DNA of 20,943 nucleotides, taken from the NCBI GenBank assembly GCA_049366815.1, contig JBMNCO010000225.1, positions 1 through 20,943 on the forward strand, in the 5' to 3' direction. Numbering within the stretch: position 1 is the first letter of the stretch; every line of letters starts with the position of its first letter. Made by a program: the position numbers and the translations under genes. The notes under the pieces are model-generated. The model saw only the letters and a list, made by a program, of their open reading frames with translations, was not told the origin of the DNA and searched no databases. Source of the stretch: CAYNYM01 sp049366815. GTDB taxonomy: Bacteria; Desulfobacterota; DSM-4660; Desulfatiglandales; HGW-15. Of the stretch, positions 14,636-20,943 are shown in pieces.

Positions 14636-17602
14636 TCAAGTGCCAATTATCACGCACTGGGAAGTCCTCCCGTCAATTTTGATGAGAAGAGGTTTTTCCA
14701 GTCTTACGTGACGAACGTACGTGGATTCCTGAACAGTCTGAAGGGATTGGATGAACGCCATATCGAGATAATCCTCTGAATCCTCGGCCACGGTGATGTA
14801 ATTGATCCCCAGGGAGGTGATATTCTGAAAGAAGTGAGAACCCTGAGACTGTTCGGCCTTGAGCTTTTCGTTTCTGAGTTCGATGATTGCGCCTACCCCT
14901 GAAATCTGATGCCATCTGACCGGTATCCCGAGCCATCTGTCGGCGGTCCCCCATCTGCCGGGACCGATCAGCAGGTATGGGCGCCGCTCTTTCACCAGGG
15001 CGCTGTTCATGAGGCCCACCTCCTCGGCCATCTGCACCGTCGACTCCACCCTGAAGTCTTCGGGCTTGACGAAGACGATATCGGATATGCTTTCGTTTTT
15101 TCCGTTCCCCAGGGCCTGGTTGGATCGGCAGATGGCTTTTTCCCTGTCTTTCGAGGTGATCTGAATCTTGAAATGCTCTACATCGGCGACCATAGGCCTC
15201 ATTTGAAGGAAGAAGAAGTCGCCTTTTCGACTTTTGTCAGGACTCAGGTTCACGGAAAACTCGATTTCGATTGGACACCCCATTCCCCTGCGCCCGAGTG
15301 AAAGAAAATCACTGATCAGCTCCGGAAGAGGGAAGATGTTGTATTTGAGGACCTGGGCGAATGTCAGAATTTTGGGTCCCGACATATACCCGTTATCCCG
15401 GATACGATGCTCTTCAGGAATATAGGTGCCGGCCAAAGATCTGACTGGAAATTCTTCCTCGGCGTCATCGATCTCCCGCCTCTCCAGGTTTGAATTCTGC
15501 ACGAAGTCGGGCTCTTCAGGATAACCTTTCATCTTCAGGGCGTAGAAGAAACGCTGGGCATTTGTCAGGATGTCGTCCACTGTCGAGAACTGGGGCAGGA
15601 TGTTGGGGTATTTGGGGGAGAAACGCAGGGATTTTTCTCCTTCCACCACGGTCTTGCCGAATCCCAGTGCTACTTGGATGATGCCGTCCTCCGGCTTCAT
15701 GGGCGGAATGGGATAAAAATTGTGAGACTGAGCCACCCCTGAGATGGCCGGATAAAAAAAGTCCTTGTGAAGATCTCCTGTAACCTGCTGAATGATCACC
15801 GCCATGGCCTCTTCCTGAGGCTGGTTTGAGGTGTTTCGGGTGAAGGCCTTGGGTGCCTCGCAATACGTGGATGCGTACACGAGTTTGACGGCCCTTATGA
15901 GATGTTGAAGCCGCCTTGACAGATCAGGATGATTATTCGGTATCATGTAAGTTTCATACAATCCGGCATAGGGTTGAAACTGTGCGTCTTCAAGCAGGCT
16001 GGATGAACGCACGGATAAGGGGTAGGTGACCCGGGACAGGTAGACCTCCAGCTTGTCCGTCAGCCATTCGGGCAGATCGGCCTTGAGGAAGGCCTCTATG
16101 ACCTCCTGATCGCTGAACCCTTCGCTTGAGAAGTGCTCCAGATGGTTCCTGCCTATAAAGGCCTCGAAGCCGTCGGTACTGATCACGAGTGTCTTGGGTA
16201 TAGAGATATTGACTTCCGGATATTTTTCATAAATGAAATGCTGTTCCTGGAGAAGTGCCGACATGAAGGCCAGGCTTCGGCCCTTTCCGCCGAGAGAGCC
16301 TTCGCCTATCTTTAGAAAATCCATGAGTTCAGGGTCGAAGTGGTTCGGTTGGAATTGGGCGACGATCCCCTTCTGACGCCATTTCCGTAATGTGTGGATA
16401 TTGGAAATGATAAATTCTCTCAACTCCTCTGCAGTGGAAAAATCGGAGACCTTGACGTTCCGGAATTTTGTGCCGAGACCGATTTCCGACCGGGCCATGA
16501 TCCAGTTTGAAAAGTGGTTTCGCTCTGCATGATACAACAGGGATTGCTCGGGTATCTGTGCAACCCCCGCCTCCAGGGCGGCGATGTTGGACGCCCGTCC
16601 GATTTCTGCGCCGTCGGGGTTCCGAAAGACAAAGTCTCCAAAGCCCAGATGATTCATGAGAAAGCTGTGCAGTTCGGCCAGGAGGTTGGGATCGTTTTTG
16701 TCCAGGAATTCAGCCGGTACGGTTGCCGCCTTTTCTCTGTTCTGGGGTTCAGAACTCATCATGAGGAGAGGCAGGTCCGGTATATCCTGCTTGATTCGGG
16801 AAAGCAGAGTAAGGCCGGCGTCGGCGTCCATCCGCCCGTTCCTGGGGAAACGGGCATCCGCGATAATGCCGAAAAGATAAGAACGATATTTTTCGAAGAG
16901 TTCCATGGCCTCTTCATAACTCCCCGCAAGCAGTATCTTGGGCCTCACACGCATGGTGAGAAGGCGATGCTCTTCGTTCAGACCCAGCTCAAGCAGGGCC
17001 TGTGTCTGTTTCACCAGTTCTTTGTACAGGAGCGGCAGGAACGACGAGTAGTAGAGAGGAGAGTCTTCAACCAGTATCAAAACACGGACGTGTGCCTTGC
17101 TTGTGTCAACGTCCACATTGAGACGGTCTTCGGCATTTTTTACAATGGCCAAAAGGAGATCGGAAACGCCGGACCAAATGAAAATCTTATCGATACCATT
17201 GGTCACAGCGCCTTCGGGGGGCGGGTAGATTCCCCGGATACTGTGAGACAGCAGTATCACGGGCAGTGAAGGGTTTCTCTTTTTGATTTCCGACCCAAGC
17301 GAAAAGGGATCCATATCGTTGAGATGGGGGGTGGCTATGACCAGATCATATTTTTTCTCCCCCATTAACGACAAAGCCTCCCAGGCCGAGGAAATCCTGG
17401 TGACCCTCGGGGGTTGGCTCAGGTTCAGCCCTCTATATTCATTGATGATTCTTGATGCGAGGCGGCCGTCCTCTTCCATGATAAATGCGTCATAGTGGCT
17501 GGAGACCAACAAGATTTCCCTGATCTTTATGGCCATGAGCTCATGAAAGACCTTGAAACGTGAATAAAATTCTTTAGGCAACGGTGTGTCGATTGAGACC
17601 AT
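14636..17602 (-). CDS. Receiver domains fused to PEP synthase-like ATP-grasp domain
   Basis: A 988-aa protein of unknown role. Residues 28-155 form a degenerate receiver domain: the acidic pair is SS (34-35) and Thr91 sits at the phosphoacceptor site. Residues 171-320 form a second receiver with Glu179/Asp180, phosphoacceptor Asp249, Ser283/284 and Lys302, probably functional. From about 435 it matches the PEP synthase/pyruvate phosphate dikinase N-terminal ATP-grasp domain (LGGKGRSLAF; LSVRSSSLLEDA with Arg532; VALGFGKTVVEG; FFLQMRPM). The swivelling phosphohistidine domain and the PEP-binding barrel are absent. Instead the C-terminus has another conserved-looking segment (LLIGPGRWGTADRWLGIP). 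It therefore cannot be a normal PEP synthase; a receiver-controlled kinase or nucleotide sensor is inferred. AAGGAG six bases before ATG 17602 supports the start. It lies behind the glutamate-synthase-like gene and a strong hairpin. Confidence 0.84.
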   Translation of the reverse strand: MVSIDTPLPKEFYSRFKVFHELMAIKIREILLVSSHYDAFIMEEDGRLASRIINEYRGLNLSQPPRVTRISSAWEALSLMGEKKYDLVIATPHLNDMDPFSLGSEIKKRNPSLPVILLSHSIRGIYPPPEGAVTNGIDKIFIWSGVSDLLLAIVKNAEDRLNVDVDTSKAHVRVLILVEDSPLYYSSFLPLLYKELVKQTQALLELGLNEEHRLLTMRVRPKILLAGSYEEAMELFEKYRSYLFGIIADARFPRNGRMDADAGLTLLSRIKQDIPDLPLLMMSSEPQNREKAATVPAEFLDKNDPNLLAELHSFLMNHLGFGDFVFRNPDGAEIGRASNIAALEAGVAQIPEQSLLYHAERNHFSNWIMARSEIGLGTKFRNVKVSDFSTAEELREFIISNIHTLRKWRQKGIVAQFQPNHFDPELMDFLKIGEGSLGGKGRSLAFMSALLQEQHFIYEKYPEVNISIPKTLVISTDGFEAFIGRNHLEHFSSEGFSDQEVIEAFLKADLPEWLTDKLEVYLSRVTYPLSVRSSSLLEDAQFQPYAGLYETYMIPNNHPDLSRRLQHLIRAVKLVYASTYCEAPKAFTRNTSNQPQEEAMAVIIQQVTGDLHKDFFYPAISGVAQSHNFYPIPPMKPEDGIIQVALGFGKTVVEGEKSLRFSPKYPNILPQFSTVDDILTNAQRFFYALKMKGYPEEPDFVQNSNLERREIDDAEEEFPVRSLAGTYIPEEHRIRDNGYMSGPKILTFAQVLKYNIFPLPELISDFLSLGRRGMGCPIEIEFSVNLSPDKSRKGDFFFLQMRPMVADVEHFKIQITSKDREKAICRSNQALGNGKNESISDIVFVKPEDFRVESTVQMAEEVGLMNSALVKERRPYLLIGPGRWGTADRWLGIPVRWHQISGVGAIIELRNEKLKAEQSQGSHFFQNITSLGINYITVAEDSEDYLDMAFIQSLQTVQESTYVRHVRLEKPLLIKIDGRTSQCVIIGT

Positions 17603-17630
17603 AGTGGACTCCTTCAGTGACTAAGGGGAA

Positions 17631-17654
17631 AAGGGCGGTCGAAAGACCGCCCTT
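17631..17654 (-). terminator. Perfect GNRA-type/stable hairpin terminator
   Basis: AAGGGCGGTC (17631-17640) and GACCGCCCTT (17645-17654) form a perfect 10-bp stem with a 4-nt loop. On the minus strand the stem runs into TTTT and then CCCCTT. It sits 33 bp after the glutamate-synthase-like stop and just before the ribosome site of the next gene. It is either a terminator, a leaky one reducing downstream expression, or an intercistronic stabilising hairpin. Confidence 0.65.
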
Positions 17655-17687
17655 GCACCTATCATTGCAGACAACAGGACCTGTGGC

Positions 17688-19307
17688 CTACATCGCCGCC
17701 CCTACCTTCGAAAATACCTTTCCGTTCCCGTTGATGATCTCAAGGGCCTCGTCACGATAGGCATCCATAACATAGGGGATCCCGGTGACCTTGGTGCATT
17801 CTTCGGTCAGTGAGCACAAGTCGTCTCGGCTGATATACTTGATTTCCCAGTTCCTCGATCCTGCCATGAGCTGTTGCAGGCCCACCTTGATTTTATCCGT
17901 GACGCTGTACAGCCCGATGGCTCCCAGGGGGAAATCTTCAATTTCGGCACCGTATTTTTCCTTCAGCACTTCATAATTCATGAAGATTTCCTCTTTGGTT
18001 CCGCCGAATTTGGAAACCGTTGATGGAAGCCCTCCGTCTTCGCCCCTCAGCCATTTCTCTGCGTTCTTCCCGACCATTCCAGGTATCATGAGGGCGCGAC
18101 CCATGCACACGGCCTTGCAATAGGGGGCACCCAAGGCAAGGGCCTTGAACACGTGGTCTTCGGAGGAGAATCCACCTGCAAAGGCGATATCCGGCACCCA
18201 ATCGCCTCTCTTGTCCAGCATGCTGCACAATTCATAGGCCATTGAATGCAGATAAAGCGATGGGATTCCCCACTCGGTCATCATCCTCCAGGGGCTCATG
18301 CCTGTCCCACCGGCCGCGCCGTCAATGGTCAAAAGGTCGATCTTGGCATCACTTGACCATCGGATGGCCATGGCCAATTCTCTCATGGGATAGGCCCCGG
18401 TCTTTAATGTGACTCTTTTGGCCCCCAGTTTTCGGATCCGCTCCACCTCCTTCATAAAACTCTCCTGATCGATGAATCCGAGGCGGGAATGTCGTTCAAA
18501 TTGTTTCAGAGGCCCGGCTTTAAAGGCCGCCTGAAAGGCAGGCAGCTCAGGGTCCGGCGTCACAATATAGCCGCGCCTTTTCAATTCGATGGCCCGTTCA
18601 AGAGAATTGACCTTGATTTCACCCCCGATACATTTGGCGCCTTGTCCCCATTTCAATTCGATGGTTTCCACGCCCAACTTCTCGATCCCATACTCTGCAA
18701 CGCCGTTACGGGTGTCCTCCACATTCATCTGGACGAGGATGTCACCATAACCTTCGTGATAGCGGCGATACTCCCGCACACGCCGATCCAGTTCCGGAGA
18801 CTTTTTGACCTTGCCGTCCGCCCCAAGTTCCAGTTCGGGGTCGATTCCACACACATTTTCACCACAGACCAGGCTGATGCCGCTTATTGCGGCGCCGATG
18901 GCGAAGTGCCGCCAGTTTCTGCGGGCAATCTCCGTGCTTCCAAGTGCCCCGGTAAAGATGGGGACCTTCATCTTTACCTTTTCACCTGCTCCAAAGGAGG
19001 TCTCTGTGTCGACCGCCGGAAAGGTGGCCTTGTCAGGATCCGCCTCCACTCCTTTTGCCCCAAAGGCATAACCCATAATATTCAGATGTGAATAATCGAC
19101 CGGATATTCCTTGTCCGATCCCGCCGTTACACTTCCGAAGGGTTCCGGGTAGAGCAGTTCCCGGCCACGGAACGTGGCATTAAAGAGATCACAGTTCCCC
19201 TTGCAACCGTCGACGCACCTTGTACACAGACCTGACTGGGGGACAACGTCTCGTGAGCGGTTTTTGGTCTGGAGGGCCTCGTTTGCATTAGCTCTCTGGT
19301 AATTCAT
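17688..19307 (-). CDS. FMN-binding glutamate synthase-like protein
   Basis: A 539-aa stand-alone relative of the central FMN/synthase domain of glutamate synthase (GltB domain 2, archaeal-type). Barrel motifs include IELKWGQGAKCIGGEIK and LTIDGAAGGTGMSPWRM, the latter equivalent to the GHDGGTGASP flavin/substrate loop. The N-terminus has a cysteine cluster C-x2-C-x3-C-x3-C (Cys28, 31, 35, 39), which may hold an iron-sulfur centre. No glutaminase domain, GltD subunit or ferredoxin gene is next to it, so glutamate synthase activity is plausible but unproven; related proteins carry out other FMN chemistry. The start at ATG 19307 has AGGAGG seven bases upstream; a TTG two codons earlier is rejected. 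Expression appears controlled by a terminator/antiterminator leader. Its place beside gdhA, PII and GlnD genes supports a nitrogen role. Confidence 0.88.
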   Translation of the reverse strand: MNYQRANANEALQTKNRSRDVVPQSGLCTRCVDGCKGNCDLFNATFRGRELLYPEPFGSVTAGSDKEYPVDYSHLNIMGYAFGAKGVEADPDKATFPAVDTETSFGAGEKVKMKVPIFTGALGSTEIARRNWRHFAIGAAISGISLVCGENVCGIDPELELGADGKVKKSPELDRRVREYRRYHEGYGDILVQMNVEDTRNGVAEYGIEKLGVETIELKWGQGAKCIGGEIKVNSLERAIELKRRGYIVTPDPELPAFQAAFKAGPLKQFERHSRLGFIDQESFMKEVERIRKLGAKRVTLKTGAYPMRELAMAIRWSSDAKIDLLTIDGAAGGTGMSPWRMMTEWGIPSLYLHSMAYELCSMLDKRGDWVPDIAFAGGFSSEDHVFKALALGAPYCKAVCMGRALMIPGMVGKNAEKWLRGEDGGLPSTVSKFGGTKEEIFMNYEVLKEKYGAEIEDFPLGAIGLYSVTDKIKVGLQQLMAGSRNWEIKYISRDDLCSLTEECTKVTGIPYVMDAYRDEALEIINGNGKVFSKVGAAM

Positions 19308-19341
19308 GATCAATCCTCCTTCTTTTTCATTTTAAAAAGAC

Positions 19342-19381
19342 AAAAAAAGGCGTCTTCCCGTTTATGGGATAAGACGCCTTT
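19342..19381 (-). terminator. Intrinsic terminator in the leader of the glutamate synthase-like gene
   Basis: On the minus strand the arm AAAGGCGTCTT (19381-19371) pairs perfectly with AAGACGCCTTT (19356-19346). An inner CCC/GGG surrounds an ATAAAC loop, with an AT bulge. Seven T (19348-19342) follow directly. It lies between a promoter candidate (19456-19484) and the ribosome site, so it should act as an attenuator for the gene starting at 19307 rather than merely ending the distant upstream gene. Confidence 0.85.
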
Positions 19382-19430
19382 GTCTACCATATCCAATATT
19401 CAGATATCTCTATACGCCATTGTATAGAAA
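19367..19430 (-). ncRNA. ANTAR-type tandem hexaloop antiterminator RNA (candidate)
   Basis: Two stems with hexanucleotide loops carry A at position 1 and G at position 4, the recognition pattern of ANTAR antiterminator proteins (NasR, AmiR, EutV). Stem P1 has CTATAC (19427-19422), loop AATGGC (19421-19416) and GTATAG (19415-19410), extendable to 9 bp with one wobble. Stem P2 has AGAC (19385-19382), loop AAAGGC (19381-19376) and GTCT (19375-19372), with an outer GGATA/TATCC (19394-19390, 19371-19367). The P2 loop and 3' arm are the same bases as the 5' arm of the terminator, so P2 and the terminator exclude each other. No ANTAR protein gene is in this window. Confidence 0.72.
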
Positions 19431-19455
19431 TTACTGTCAGTCATGTATTTTTTGA

Positions 19456-19484
19456 AATTTAAACGAGACTTAACGTATTGTCAA
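19456..19484 (-). promoter_or_regulatory. Promoter of the glutamate synthase-like gene
   Basis: On the minus strand a perfect TTGACA (19484-19479) is followed after 17 bp by TAAATT (19461-19456; four of six). The start would be near 19449, about 20 nt before stem P1 of the tandem-hexaloop RNA and about 140 nt before the ATG. The stretch 19485-19569 between here and the next gene holds nothing else that I recognise. Confidence 0.65.
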
Positions 19485-19569
19485 GGCTATTTTAACCGAG
19501 GGGAAAATTTAAGTCTCACTAAATCAGAGGAACATTCCACATTCAGTCGGTCTTTTATGAGATTCGGAT

Positions 19570-20940
19570 TCAGCCGCCACCGTCCTGCTTTTTCCGGATT
19601 TCCCGGACAACCTCCTTGATCTCCTGGATTTTGTCCCTCTTCCCGGCGTCCCAGCAGGGCAGGAGGGTGTTGTTGTGGAAAAGGGGCTCATCGGCCAGGT
19701 CGTATTCGGAGTTCGCCCTGGCCTTTTCCCAGAGGGTCGTATGGGGGATAGGGGAGTACTCCGCGAGATAAGGCATGGCCCCCGCCCTGTCCGCAAAATG
19801 GATGGTCTCCAGGACCGATGCCACCGATTGGCCGGGGAGCCCCGCCAGGATATAGGCCCCGATGTCTTGTTTTCTGAAGCCCGCCCCCTGGAGATTGCCC
19901 AGGGCCTTCTCAAATTCCCCCGCCCTCACCTTTTTGTCCAGCCGGTCGTGCGGGTCCATATCCGCCGTCTCCAGGCCGAGTCTGATGGTCCGAAAGCCGG
20001 AGGCATGGAGGAGCCGGGCCACATCCCGGGAGATCTCCCGGACGTGGAGGGCATTGGGGGTATGAAACCGAAGGCCGAGTTTCAGATCGGCCAGGGCCTT
20101 CATGACGGGCACCATACAGGTCTCGGCGTTGACCAAGAGGGCATCGTCGTAAAAGGCAAAGTCCCGGACTCCATGGGTCCTGTGCCAATAGAGTATTTCA
20201 TCGAGGATTTCCAAGGAGTTCCGCTGGAGGAAGCGGGCGTTCAGAAAGGGGCTTGCGCAGTAGTGGCATCTGAAGGGGCAACCCAGGGAACCGGAAAGGC
20301 AGACATAGTCCAGCCTGTGCAACAGATCAAAGGCAGGATAGGGGTGAGGCCCGGGCCTTGCCCCCTTCCGGCCGGGACGGATTCCCATCCGGTCCAGAAG
20401 ACGGATCAGGTTATCGAGGGGGGGCGTGGTTCTCTGAGCGATCACGTAGTCCGCACCGGAAGTCCTCCGGGCATGTCCCTCGCAGAGCCCGGCATAGATG
20501 CCGCCCAGGATCACGGGCGCGTCCGGATGTATCTTCTTGGCGAGGCGGATGACCTCTCTGACACCGGGGTACCAGTAGGTCATGAGGGATGTGACGAGGA
20601 TGGCGGCGGGATTTTCTACCTCCCTGAGGACCTGCACAAAGAGATCTATCGGGATGCCGTATCGGCTGTAGGTCCGGGGCACATGGGCCAGAGGTTCAGG
20701 CTTTGAAACCCTCTCCCGACGAAATTTGCCTGTTCCGTAGGCGCGGCGCACAGGCCGGGATTCGGCGCGGGCATCTTCCAGCAAGGGATGGTGGATATCC
20801 AGGCAGTCGATGAAACGGACGCGAAACCCCTTCTCCCTCAAGCCACCGGCGAGAAAAAGCAGCCCCAGGGGTTTTGACCACAGATCATAGGCCGCGAAGT
20901 CATAGATCCATGGATTGATAAGGATGAGTGTGTTGGACAT
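19570..20940 (-). CDS. B12-binding domain radical SAM protein
   Basis: A 456-aa protein with an N-terminal cobalamin-binding-type Rossmann domain (LILINPWIYDFAAYDLW start; VTSLMTYWYPGV; VILGGIYAG) and a radical SAM domain whose motif CPFRCHYC gives Cys221, Cys225 and Cys228. Later signatures such as FYDDALLVN and RLGLETAD fit the class B radical SAM layout. Such enzymes mostly methylate or rearrange carbon centres; the substrate here is unknown and the neighbours do not reveal it. The cobalamin domain lacks an obvious DxHxxG, as is usual for this group. ATG 20940 is the likely start because the family-typical N-terminus begins there, but its ribosome site lies outside the window. By eye the gene is richer in G and C than its neighbours. 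It is complete but its own promoter is not visible. Confidence 0.9.
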   Translation of the reverse strand: MSNTLILINPWIYDFAAYDLWSKPLGLLFLAGGLREKGFRVRFIDCLDIHHPLLEDARAESRPVRRAYGTGKFRRERVSKPEPLAHVPRTYSRYGIPIDLFVQVLREVENPAAILVTSLMTYWYPGVREVIRLAKKIHPDAPVILGGIYAGLCEGHARRTSGADYVIAQRTTPPLDNLIRLLDRMGIRPGRKGARPGPHPYPAFDLLHRLDYVCLSGSLGCPFRCHYCASPFLNARFLQRNSLEILDEILYWHRTHGVRDFAFYDDALLVNAETCMVPVMKALADLKLGLRFHTPNALHVREISRDVARLLHASGFRTIRLGLETADMDPHDRLDKKVRAGEFEKALGNLQGAGFRKQDIGAYILAGLPGQSVASVLETIHFADRAGAMPYLAEYSPIPHTTLWEKARANSEYDLADEPLFHNNTLLPCWDAGKRDKIQEIKEVVREIRKKQDGGG

Positions 20941-20943
20941 AGG

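Noticed and set aside
14636..17602. Ordinary PEP synthase (ppsA) annotation.
   Set aside because: Only the ATP-grasp domain is present; the phosphohistidine and PEP-binding domains are missing and two receiver domains are added.
19382..19569. Reading the 19342-19381 hairpin simply as the terminator of the radical SAM gene.
   Set aside because: It lies about 190 bp after that stop, with a good promoter in between, and its 5' arm is shared with an A1/G4 hexaloop stem, which fits leader attenuation better.
19675..20706. Open frame of 343 codons on the plus strand opposite the radical SAM gene.
   Set aside because: It mirrors a GC-rich real gene, lacks any domain pattern, and is a typical antisense artefact.

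Overview
The window looks like a chromosomal segment of a strictly anaerobic bacterium, most plausibly Desulfobacterota (former Deltaproteobacteria). The basis is a class III oxygen-sensitive ribonucleotide reductase with its activase, a CooT-type small nickel-binding protein, a stand-alone FMN glutamate-synthase domain, a B12-binding radical SAM protein, and a PEP-synthase-like protein fused to receiver domains. No taxonomic marker gene is present, so this is an inference. I see no tRNA, rRNA, CRISPR array, insertion sequence or phage gene.

Layout. (1) 1-3148, plus strand: nrdD-nrdG, driven by a promoter overlapped by two tandem NrdR boxes spaced exactly 31 bp. (2) 3149-3664: a structured intergenic stretch followed by a 63-aa CooT-family gene. 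(3) 3739-8075, minus strand: amtB-glnB-glnD, with an excellent sigma-54 promoter 22 bp or so before the predicted leader of amtB. (4) 8076-8721: a divergent, gene-free control region. (5) 8722-13045, plus strand: a second PII gene, a second complete glnD, and a regulator that joins a KaiC/RecA-like domain with a ruined Walker A motif to an XRE helix-turn-helix and a cupin. (6) 13130-19307, minus strand: NADP-type glutamate dehydrogenase, a receiver-domain/PEP-synthase ATP-grasp fusion that lacks the phosphohistidine and PEP domains, and a glutamate-synthase-like FMN protein. The leader of the last gene carries two AxxGxx hexaloop stems and an overlapping intrinsic terminator, the layout expected of an ANTAR-protein antitermination site. 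(7) 19570-20940, minus strand: a B12-binding radical SAM protein of unknown substrate.

How it fits together. Positions 3739-19430 read as a carbon/nitrogen sensing and assimilation island. It holds ammonium uptake (AmtB), two 2-oxoglutarate/ATP/ADP sensors (PII) each next to its own uridylylating/deuridylylating enzyme (GlnD), ammonium assimilation (GdhA, glutamate-synthase-like protein), and two unusual, undescribed-looking sensor/regulator architectures. The second PII has lost Lys58, the 2-oxoglutarate ligand, and Asp88, so the two PII-GlnD pairs probably sense different things. The main novel candidates are the ANTAR-type RNA, the KaiC-like/XRE/cupin regulator, and the receiver/PEP-synthase fusion.
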